NCBI GenBank assembly: GCA_038745855.1
Contig: JBCDLC010000003.1
Location: 79,445 to 143,444 of the forward strand
Reading direction: 5' to 3'
DNA from: UBA5336 sp038745855
GTDB lineage: Bacteria > Pseudomonadota > Alphaproteobacteria > Caulobacterales > Hyphomonadaceae
Length of the DNA: 64,000 nucleotides
The notes below the pieces were generated by a model. The model had not been told where the DNA came from, did not search any database, and saw only the letters and a program-made list of their open reading frames with translations. The translations under genes were made by a program, and so were the position numbers. Every line of letters begins with the position of its first letter. The first letter of the stretch is position 1. This document shows, piece after piece, positions 1-12,000 of this stretch.

Positions 1-3000
1 GGAACGGGGGTTTCAGTTGGGTTGGTCAGGAAGATAGGATCGCTGATGGGCCCAAGCGCTAAGGCTTCGTCACCATCCAGCACATCCGGATCGTTGTCCG
101 CCGGTTCGCCGATGACCGCCACCGTGAGGGCCAGGGGCTGGACGTTACTGCCATCGAAGGCGACGCCACCCGCCTCGATTTCGTTGTAGTCGAACGCATT
201 GGCTGGAAGCACGACGGTTCCGTCCGCTCCGATCACCGTATCGAATGTCTGGACATCGAAGACGTTGTTGACTGGGAAGTCAGCCTGCTGGTCCTGGAGT
301 CGCGCCGCGACAAGCGCAGCTACGCCGCCCTCGTCGTTCGCGACCGGGTTGAAACCCTTCTGAAGTGTGATGCGGACTTCATCCCCTGGCGTGCCTTCCA
401 CAGTAATGATGGGGATCTCGCCGCCATATGTCCCTGTTTCCCCGGACTCCACTGCGTTCTGTCCTGCTGCCGTAACCACGGAGAGGGTCGCGATGGCTTC
501 CGGTTGGCCTTGACGGGCCTCTCCGATCGACCCGGCCTGGCTAGTATCACTACCGAGATAGCCCGTTGCCGTCGTCCCGTCATCGAATAGCACCGTGAAG
601 GTCGAGCCGACGAGTTCCGCACCCGAAATTCCGCCGACATCCCAGATGGAGCCCGGGTCACCAATCGAGCCGGTATCGACCGCCGCCTTCGCAATACCGG
701 CAATGGAATTCGGGTCCATATCGCCGCTAAAACCGATGGTTTCGCCGTTGGTAAACCCACCTTCGGAGCCATCAAACGTCAGGACAAGCCCGCGGAACCC
801 GCCCGTTACGGCTGTCGTTCCAGTTCCGGTTGTATTAGGAAGCGGTGTGTCGCCAGCGAACAGGTAGGCGTCTTGCGAGAAATCTGCAGCGCCGCTGCCA
901 TTGGGGGTTTCGGTAATGACCCCGGTTCCCCCGGTCTGTGGGTTGCCAGCACCATCGCCCACGATGCCAAACGGCTTCGCAGTCGTGTCGCCAGCGGTAC
1001 CGTCGAAATCAATCACGCTGTCGCCGAAGACCGCAGTCCGGAAGTCAATCACAACAGCCGCGATCTGCTTTTCACCAGTATTCGTCAGTTGGAAGGAATT
1101 CGATCCGAAGTTTGATGTCTCGATGCCTTCTTCGCCGTCAATGATGGTAAGGATAGCGGCACCGGCCGTTCCATCAGCATAACTTCCGTCGATATCGATA
1201 CCGGTGAGACCAGCGAAGACCTCTTCCGCTGTCTGCGGGTCCTGTGGGTCTATGACTTCTGGAACACCCGTTACCTGCAGGTAGTCATACTGTACCGTGA
1301 AGTCTGAACCGCCACCGCCGTTGACCTCGGTAACACCCAGGCCGACCGGCGTGTTGGCGTCGAGTATCTGAGCTGCGAGGCCCGCCGGAACGGGTGAGAT
1401 CGGACCAGTATACGTTGGGATATTGGCCGGTGTACCGTCGAAGTTCTGGAATTCGATGACCGGCTGGATCGTTACGCCCGTGTCACCGACGACGACTTGG
1501 AGTTGCAGTAGGGCTTGCTCATAGCCGTCTTCGGGAATGCCGAGATCCGGCTGATCGAAGTTGAACCCGTCGATGGAGAACTCGGCAACGGAGTTCTCGG
1601 GGTCGCCAGTGCCCGACTTAATTACCAGTTTCACGAAGTTTGTGCTGTCCGTGCCAATGACGATACCACTCTGGTCGAAGCTATTGGCGATATCGGTCTG
1701 TGGATCATTGTCGAAAAACGGATTCAACATCACGGCTTCGAGCGTGAAGCTGCCCGACCGGTTGACCGCAAACAAGTAGTCGTTCTGTGGATTGTTGGAG
1801 CCGCCCGTGTCCCCAGTGGTTGCCGGCACATTGAGCAATCCGTCAGAAACGAAGCCCTCTGGAACGCCGCCGGCCCCATCCAGCGACCCCTCCTTGATGT
1901 AACCCAGAGCTGTGGTCGTACCCTGCAAAACGCCGGTGAAACCGTTCTGAAACGGCGTGCCATCGGCATTAAAATCGAGACGGATCACTTCATCATCAGC
2001 AAGTGGTGTTCCGCCCGACAGGGTCGCGCCGGAGCCGGTTGTGTTTGGATCGTAGAAGAAGGCATCGGTGCTGTTCGGCTCGCCGTCACCGTCGATATCG
2101 CCAGTGGGCGTCGATTCCTCCGCATTCGTCATTAGGTCGCCGTCGAGGTCACCATCGGGTGCCGTAGGATCGGGCGTCTCGCTGACGGTTACTGTGCCAT
2201 CAGCGGTGTTTCCAGCGGAATCGGATACCGTGTATCCAAAGATGATATCCTCGCCTGAGTCCGGATCATCGGTCACGGTCACCTCGCCATCGACAAGCGT
2301 AACCGTCCCTCCAACCGTGTTGGTTACATCAATCGCCGTTACAGAAAGCGCTTCGCCAACATCGAGATCCGCATCGGTGTCGTTGGACGCTGGATCGAAA
2401 GTAATCGTGGCCCCGCTGTCGATGGTAAGCGTATCGTCAGTTGCGGCCGGATCGAAGTCATCCTCAGTCACAACAGCGGTGGCGCTTGCGGCGCTTGTAT
2501 CGACCGACAGACCGATAGTCGTAACGTCGATGAGGTCCGCCTGGACCACGGTTTCGGGCCCTGCAACGTCGTCGTTGTAGTCGACAAGTGTCACGTCGAG
2601 CGTTCCGGTGCCATCGGCAGTCAAGCTCACGTCGGCGGTTTGCGTTGTCTGACCACCGTCGATGGTGAACGTCACCGCGACTGTCTGGCTCGCCACTGCT
2701 GGAAGCGTCGAGACCGGGAAGCTGACAATCGTGTCGCCCTCATCGCCGGCTTCCATCACGGCAGGTCCATCGGCGATCGCTAGCAACGCATCATCGGACA
2801 CCGTCACCGTCGCAACACCAGCGTCCATATTACCGGAGGGGTCCTCCAACGTGTAGCCGATAACGATATCACCAGGCGCAACGGTTCCATCAGTTGCCAC
2901 CGTAATCGTGCCATCGCCATTGTCGGTCACGGTAACGCCCGACAGTGCCGGATCAACGATTTCGGTCACTGTCAAAATGACGTCGTCCGCATCAGTGTCA

Positions 3001-6000
3001 TTTTCGAGCAGATCGAGCAAGACCTGTCCGCCTGCGAACACGGTAGCGGCATCGGGTCCCGCGACCGGCGCAGCGTCTGCATCCGTGATCGTCGCGTCGC
3101 TGCCTGGGCCCCCAATCGGAACCTGGTCTGCAGCACCGTCGATTGATGAACCAACGTTCGCTGCGGTAATCGCGACGTTAAAGGTCTCATCGAGTTCGAT
3201 CGGGCCGTCGTCGATCGCTGCAACAAGCGCCGTCCCTGTCGTCAGCCCAGCCGGGATGGTCACGTCGATGCTAGACAGGCCGTTAGCATCAAACGAAACG
3301 TCGTCCGGCACCGTTGCAGGGTTGGTTGCACCCGGCACCAGAGACAACGTCACGGTGATGTCCGCGGTGTGCGGCGCATCAAGTGTTGCGACCGCCGAGA
3401 TCGTCTCACCCTCTGCAACCGTTGCGGCAACAAGCGCAGCAGCGACCGTTGGCAGCGGGTTGTTCGTGACGTTTAGTGTAAAGGTCTGACTGACCGATTG
3501 TTGTGATCCACCGGAATCAATCGCGGTGATCGCAAAGGTGAATACGGTATCTTCGTCGACCTGCGCGTCCGTCATCGAGACGACACCCGTCATTGGATCT
3601 ACCGCCAAGAACTCGGGAATCGTCGTTTCGCCTGGCGCTGGAACAAGCGCGAATGTCAACGCATCTTCTTCGGGATCACCGAAAGCTGCTGCCAAGTTGA
3701 ATGTAGCATTGCCTTCTGCGGCCTCGAGTGCGGTGTCGAAGGCTGGGATCGGAAAAGGTGCGAAGTTACCTGGCTGTGGCCCGGTGGGGACCAGGTCAAT
3801 GTAGTCGACGCGAACGAACTCGTTGAAGAAGCTCGAGGCGCTGCCTGTGCCGTCCGAGCGGCCAACGAGTTTCAACTCCGCGCCTGCTGGCAGATCGACA
3901 TTGTTGAGCGTGACCGTCCGGAAGCTAGAAGCTTGGGCCGCACCGCCACCGGCATCAAGATCGAGAACTACCGTCGCGACCAACACATCGTTCACGAGTA
4001 CATCAAGCTCGCTCTGGCCGTCATTCTCGTCGAACAGGCCGATGGTGAGTGTCGTGTTGCCCGGGGTGAAACCCGTGACCGTGTCGAGATCGAGGGTGGC
4101 TTCGCCGGTGGTCTGTGACCCAAGGCGGATAACCTTTCCATCGCCAACGGGATCGGCGGCGTTCTGGTTTTCGACAAAGAAGCCCGAGACCAGCGTAAAG
4201 TCCTCTGCCTGTACGCGGATTGGGTCGCCAAGAATTGGCTCGCCGGTCACATTGACCGCGAAGGTCGACGTCACCGATGCACCTGACGTGTCTGTCGCCG
4301 TCACAGAAACGGTAAATGTCCCAGGAGAAACAACGACACCGGTGATTTGTCCGGTCGTTTCATCAATCTCCAATTCTGGAGGCAGGTTGCTAGCGGTGTA
4401 TGCCAACACGTCACCAAAGTCGGCCACGTCGACATCTTGGAACAAGCCTGCGGTTTCAATGGGAGCGATGGCTTGATCGGTCGTGACCAGGTCAAGCACT
4501 TCGATCTGGTTTACCGATAAAACAGGGGCATCGTTGGCGTTGGCGACCGACACCTGAAATGTGGTTGATACCGATGCTTCCCCGTCATTGGCCGTCACTG
4601 TTACAAGTGCGGGCCCATTGTTCAACGACGCCACAGCATCGTCGTTTGTAAGTGGGCGGTTATTTATAATGGTCCCGGTGTTTGGGTCGATCGACAAATA
4701 GTCGGGTGCGCCGGCACCGAGGGTAAAAATAAGTGGATCCTCGTCCGGGTCGACGAAAACTGGCGTACTGCCCTTCAGGTCAATCGCGACGTCAGTGCCT
4801 TGTTCAATCCCCGATGCGTCTACTGTCCCAACGACGATAGGGGCCTGATTATCGGGGGTTCCATCGTCTATGACTGCCGCGAAAGCAATCTTGTCAAGAC
4901 GGACAAACTCCAACCCATCCGCCTGGCCGACGAGAGAGAGCTGATCGCCGTCCTGGAGCGTGACACTCTGGAAGGTGACAGAGCGCAAGTTGCCTGCCTG
5001 TGCAGCACCAAACCCGCCGTCATTGTCCAGCGTAACCGTTCCGATCGTGATTCCGTTGACGACTAGCGAGAAGCTGCTGACGCCGTCGCTCTCGTCAAAG
5101 TAAGTTACGGTGATGTTGTTGGAACCGAAGGCTATGCCCGTTGTGGCGTCGAGACTTAGGATTGCGGTGCCCGCACCGCCCGTTCCGAGACGCGCGACTT
5201 GGCCACCGCTTCCAGCTCCCTGGTTTTCCTCGAAAAACTCGCCCGGACCAGCAAGATTGATAGGAAGGACGTTGTCGAAATCCTCAACTTCAATGGTCAC
5301 CGCGTCCTGAATGACTGACACGGAAGCGACACCGGTCCCTGTATTCCCCCCGGCATCCGTGATCTCGTAGGTCACGTCAACGACACCGGTAAACCCGTTG
5401 CTGGGCGTCACCGTAATCCGGCCATCCACGATCGCCGCTGCCACATCGGCTGTGGGCTGGCCCTCGACAAGCACAGACACGATCGCCGTGAGCCCCAGTC
5501 CGGCCGTACCATCGGCATCGGTGTCGTTTGCGAGCACATCCACGCTGACCGGATTGTCGACGACGACCACTGCGCGGTCCTCGACGGCGACTGGGGCAAA
5601 GTCGTCCTCCGATATCGTCACTGTGCCCACTGCTTGGCCGGCGTCGACCACGAAACCAGACGTTGCAGTGCCAACAAGCGTCACGGAAAGGATCGTATCG
5701 CCATCGGCAATATCGTCATTCGCACCCGAGACGTCGATCGCAACGGTCCCTGCCCCGTTGGCGTCGAGCGTCACAGTTGCGGTGGTGGTTGTCGCGCCGC
5801 CATCCGCCGACAGCGTCAACTCGATTGTCTCGTCCGCAGCCGGCGGCACGCTGGTTATCGGCAAGACGACCGTGGTTGTACCATTGTCTCCATCTTCGAC
5901 TGCTGCTCCATCCCCGATTGCGAGTGCGATGGCGGGCAGTTCTACGATTTTGATCGCGCTGATTTTCGCATTGTCGACGTTGGAAACAAGTTGGACGACG

Positions 6001-9000
6001 AGGTTACCGTTCTCGTCAGTCTCGGCGAGGAATGTCCGTTCGATGATCGTGAACGCCCCTGGAGCGCGCTGGAAAAGATCAAGATCCTCAAAGACCGTAT
6101 CGCCGTTGATCGACACATCGAAAATGCGATCCCCGAAGTCGCTGATGCCAGGTTGATTGATGCCCGCGTCGCTGAAGATTTCTGCAAAGCCCAACTCGAT
6201 CGCATAGCGGGCGTTTGGATTCAGCGCATTCCCATCCGCATCTTGCGAGATTGTATAGGTGAGGGTGTTGCCCTCGCCGCCCGCAAAGCGTTCCGTACCG
6301 TAGATCTGCTGCAGGGCAGGGTCATCGCTGAGAATGTCGGCGATCTGGTTTCCACCGCCGGACGTGGTGCCATCCTGGCCGCCTGTCACCAGCGCGCCGG
6401 CGCTATCGGTAGCCTGGATCAGGACGCCGTCCCGCTGGTCTGCCGCTACGGTACCGTTGTTTATATCGTCATCTTCATAGGTCACACCATTCACAATGAT
6501 GGTGTCACCTGGTGTGGCGCCCTGGGTCCCGCCGGCATTGAGAGCACGAGAGACATCGGTGCCAACATCGATAACATTGGCGGTGAACGTTGCCGTCGCC
6601 AGCGCAGATGCGACACCACCCGTGTCCAGTATCGAACCAGTCTGAAGCGTCGCGGACACATTCAGCGGAACGGACTGGCCTACCGCCGCACCCCCAAGGT
6701 CCCACCCTTCCGCGGGTGCGGAGGCGACGAACGTAATGAAGGTCGAGCCGTCTTTCACAAACGGCGCAATCTGGCCATTGTCGGCTTCCGGATCGCCGGA
6801 ATTCAGCTCGAACAAAGGATCGTCAGTCAGATTCAGGAAGGCCATATCGGCCGCCGGAACGGCGACGCCGTTCACGGTCACCAAAAGGTCGGACGCCTGG
6901 ATCGACGTCACATCGACACCGTCTGTGTCATCGACCCGGACCACGATGGTTATATTGTCGTCCGATGCCACGAGCGCGCCGGCACTATCGGCTGCAAAGG
7001 GATCCAGAATTGTTGCGGAGACTTGGTCGGCTTCGTCTTCGGTAACAATTGCGGTAGCCGATGGCGTAATCGGCGAAATGCGCGCCGCAGCACTACCACT
7101 TACCACGTCGACGACGGACACGGTGACATTTTCGGCCCCGTTGAATGCATCGTCATTTGGAACGGAAACGGGCAGGCCAGTGGACAAGGCCGTGCCGAGT
7201 TCAACTTGTTGGGTCGTTATGGTGCCATCGACATCGATTTCGACAGTTACCGTTACATCGGCGTCCGGTGCCCGATCCATCTCTACGGTGAAGTCGAGCA
7301 CAGTGAACCCGGCGTCGCCGGTTTCAACGGCGTCCGCGGGCCCCGCAACCGTCACTACAGCTCGGCCATCGTTCACGTCGCGGAGCACAAAACCACTTAG
7401 CTTGGGGGCATTTGCCAATGCTTCTGGAGACGAAATGGTGAGTGTGCCGGAGGCATCTACGACGACGCTTGGGATACGGATGTTCACCGCTTCGTTGAAG
7501 TCGTTCGAGCCGCCATTCTGCTCATTGATCGCGACATTTAAGATGTCGAAATCGTCGAGAACAAGTTCGCCCTGGACTGCGATATCAAAGACGCGCTGGC
7601 CAATTCCATTGCCCGCAGCGGCGTTGTTGGGAAAGAAGATTTCCGCGAAAAGCAGATCGACCGCGTAGGTGCCAGGCAGGAGGTCAGTAATCGTGACACT
7701 GAATGCACCGCCACCTTTCTCCGTTTGATAGACAGTATTCTCGAAGGCAGGCTGCAAGCCGTTGCCGAATGACGCGTCGGTGAATTGTCCACCTGCGACC
7801 ACGACGTTGGAAAGATCGCCATCGCCGGCGAAGTCGATGTTCTCGGTCTCCCCTTCGACTGTCACATCCTGGTTAAGCGCTGTGCCGCCGGCATTGACGG
7901 CCAAGACGACATCACCAACGACCGGCGCAGTGGACTGTGTGATCTGGAAGTCAAGCGACGCGCGCGAAACTGCAGCGTTCTGGTTTAGCCAGAAATTGTA
8001 GGTTCCCGCTGGAAGCGGTCCGCTGAAACCCGTGCCCACGCCGAAGGCACCGAGGGTGTCTAGGATATCGGTACCCTGATCGACTTCGCCGATTGTGGCG
8101 CCACCTAGGAGGTTAGAGTTGTCAGGCTCGAGCTGGGACAGTGGGTCGACGTTGATCGTTTCCCCCTCGAGGCCAACGGCCAGGAAGGCGAGGTTCGGTT
8201 GCGAACCAACACTGGTTGCTTCGTAGTCGGACAAAACGATTGCGCTGAGTTCGAATCCTTCAGGAACCACAACGGTGAAGTAGTCACGATCAGAACCGAT
8301 GGGCAGGCCTTCGCCGCCGTTGGAATCGGATGCGAAGAGGGTAACGACGTTCGACCCTTCGACCAGAGCGGTTAGCGCAGTGGGCGTTGAGGCATCATCT
8401 GAGAGGTCGCCATTGACGTTTTCATCATAGATCTCGTTTGCATCGAGGACGAGCGAAAGCGAGACGGCTGCGGCCGTTGAGGCTGCAGCGATTGAGGGAT
8501 TTCCCGTTAGATCTAAAACGGCGCCGGGGGCAACGGTCGCCGTATAGTCACCATTTGCAAAACCTTGCACTGGAGCCTCGATCGAAACCGTGGCCGAGAG
8601 CCCATCTGATGCGATAGACGAAGATGTTCCTAAGAGCGGAACTGTACCACCCTCGAGGCCAGGAGCATTCAAGGTTACAGCGGCAGCGTCAATGACGCTG
8701 ACGGGTTCGTCAAATGCGACCTCAACAGTCATGGGTGCTTGCGCGTCAACTGGCAGCGTGATCCCGATATCGGTTACGTTCGGTGGGATTGCGTCGACCA
8801 CACCAGCGTCAACAAGGCTGATCTTGAACGCGCTGATCTTGGCATTGTCCGCCAGACCCGCACCATCAACCGCAATCTTTATCGCTCCATCAACGACGGT
8901 CGCGAGAACGGTTCGTTCGACGATGACATGGGAACCAGGCGCGCGCGCGATAAGGTCGAGATCGTTGATGACGACCTCGTCATTTATGAGCACATCGAAG

Positions 9001-12000
9001 ACGCGGTCCCCTGGCAGCTGATTGCCGGCGGCGCCATTGCTGGCATCGTTGAAAATCTCGGCGAAGCTCAGCTCGATGGCGTAGGTGCCGTTGGGGTTTA
9101 GCGGGCTACCGTCGGCATCAGTCGTGATCGTATACTCAAGCTTGGCTTCTGGGTTGCCCGCAAACCGCTCGGTCGCAAAAATTTGCGCCTCGGCGTCCGA
9201 GCCTTCTCCTGCAATATCGGCAAGCGCTTCTGCGCCCCCGAACGCCGCACCATCTCCGCCAGCGCTGACAACGGTGCCATCTGCCAATGTCGATGTAATC
9301 GTCACGCCTTGCGGCGCTTCGGCCTGATTGTTGGGGCCAGTCGGAGACCCGCTTTCCCCTTCTATGGTGTCATCGTCTTCATAGAGAACACCTTTGACGA
9401 CCAACGTGTCGCCAGGGCTCGTCCCGTTGACACCGCCGCCAGCATTGATCGCGCGGACAACGTCGGTGCCTGGATCAATGAAGTTGGTGGTGAAGCTCGC
9501 CGTTGTTTCAGCTGATGCGCCACCGATCGCGTTCAGAATTGAGTTCGGCTGCACTGTGGCTGTTACGTTGATTGCCGTGGGAGTCCCAATTTCTGCCCCG
9601 CCAATGTCCCAGCCACCAGCTGGCGCTTTTGCAATGAACACAACGGACGTCACATTACCGGCCACCACGGGGGCAAGTTGCCCATCATCGGTTTCGATGC
9701 CGCCACCGGAAACCGTCAGTAGTGGATCGTCAAATAGGGTCAGGAGTTCCATGTCCGCAGCCGGAACGGTCTGACCGTTCACGGTGACAACGAGATCGCT
9801 AGCGTCAAGCGAACTCAGGTCCACGCCTGCCGCGTCAGTGAGTTCCACCGTGATCGTTATATTGTCGTCTGTGGCTACGAAGACGCTCCCGGTATTTCCA
9901 TCGCCATCCACATCGGCGGCAAATGGATTAACGATTGTCACTGAAGGCCCGGAAATGTTTGCATCTACGATGGTGACCGTCGCACTTGACTGCGAAGGAA
10001 TAGCAGCTGGATTGATACCGACGGGCGCTGTTATGCCGACCTCATCAATCGAGATGGTAAACGTCTCATCCGGCTCGACGATGCCGCCTTCGTTGGCGAT
10101 CTGGAAGGTCGCAATAGCGGTTGTCGAGTTGTCAAAAACCACTGTCTGCGGTGACGGTGCGGTGAAGTCGATGCCCTCCAACGCTGTGCCGTCGGCCACC
10201 ACGAACGGCACTGTTATCTGGCCGTCGGCAATCGCTTCGGTGGCCGTGAAGACCACGTTTACGCTGCCTTCGGACTCGTTGACCAATACATCCGAAACAG
10301 AGATCCCGACGGTAATAGGGCCGCCGGGATCACCAGGCAGTTCAGTGATCTTGATCGCGTTGATCTTCGGCTGGTCAGCGTTCTGTGCGCTGAGGCTGAT
10401 GACTATTTCGCCATTGGCGTATGGCTGAACCACAACGGTGCGTTCGATGATTGTATGGCCGCCGGGTGCCCGCTCGAACAGGTTAAAGTCTGGAAGGACA
10501 TTCGTGCCGTTTACAACGACGTCGAATTGGCGGGTCTGGGGGTCGTTCGGTCCATTTGCCGTCGTGTTCTGGCTGGCATCATTGAAGATCTCGGCAAAGC
10601 CCAGCTCGACGGCGTATGAGACACCGGGGGTGAGCGGGACGCCGCTGGCGTCGCCTGAAATGGTGAATACCAGGTCACCGGTCGCGGTGCCCGAGGACCG
10701 TTCCGTTCCGTAGAGCAGCTTCAGCGCGGCATCATCGGAGAGAATATCGTCAACGGATGCGCCGTTACCGAACGTATTCCCGTCCACATTGACGGGCGCC
10801 GTAATCGATACGCCATTTGCAAAGGTTGGATTGTCCGAGCCATTATTGGCATCGTCCACATAGTCTACACCATTGACAGTGATGGTCGTGCCCGCGCTGA
10901 CACCCTGGATACCGCCAGGATTTATGGCCTGGATGACATTGCCACCCACGTCGATGAAGTTAGCTGTGAACACGCTGGAAGTCGCGGCATTCCCGCCGCC
11001 AGCAGGGTTCAGGATTGACCCCGCCACCATCGAGGCCGTGACCTGCAAGCTTGCCGGCGTTCCCATGGCTACACCACCCAAGTCCCACCCTTCAGCCGGC
11101 GGATAAGCGACAAAGGTGATCAGCGTTTGACCATCAACGACCGTCGGGGCCTGGCGACCATTGTCCACGTCATCGCCGGTCAGCGGCTCATCAAGCAGGT
11201 CGAGGAATGCCATGGCGGCGGCTGGCTGGCCATTGACCGTCACAACAAGGTCGTCCGGCTGTACGGAGTTAATATCAACGCCGCTAACGCCGGGCAGACT
11301 CGCGTCGGAGACCGACACTACGAATACTAGACTGTCGTCAGACGCAATCAGAGCATCCGCGCCGTCTGCTGCAAAAGGATTCTGGATCGCAACGGTCGGG
11401 CCAGGAATGTCACCGGTTGCCGTGATCGAGATGTCATCGAAGGTTGCGGCAAAGGCGTCAGCATCAGCAACGTCGCCGTTCGTCGACCACAGGCCGAGGG
11501 CCAGGCCGCTCTCGGCGCCGCCGACCTGGAAATTGCCGGCAATGACATCAGCTACGTTGGTGGTGCCCAGGTCGATCGGCGAGGAGATAACGGTGCTTGT
11601 GCCGTCGCCGTTATTGCCATCGTCAGCGACATCATAATCGATCGTCGCGGTCGCAATCGGGGTCGCGCCTGTGACGTCAACCAGCAGTTCAACACGGATT
11701 TCCTGATCAGTCGCTGTCTGCCCTGCAAAGAGGTCCGCCGCCGCAAGGAACTGGCTCGAAACCTCGACGTCGTTGTCTTCGAGATAGATGACGAAGCCCG
11801 GGCCTTCAATGCTGCTGTCTGTAGCTGCGATCTTGAGGAAATTGCTCTGGTCACCGGTTCCGATGAAGCCGCCGACTTCCTGGTTGCCATCGGACGTCAT
11901 CGTTCCGGCGCCCTGGTCTAGTAGCGGATTGAAGATCGTCCAGCTTACCGAGAAAGTCTCGGCCCCGGTTGGAATAGTAACGCCAGTTTGGAACAGATAC

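Noticed and set aside
5634..7400. Long plus-strand frame (588 residues) opposite the giant gene
   Set aside because: It is antisense to a far longer frame with clear domains, has biased Arg/Gly composition and no family. All plus-strand frames over 1-14345 were treated the same way.
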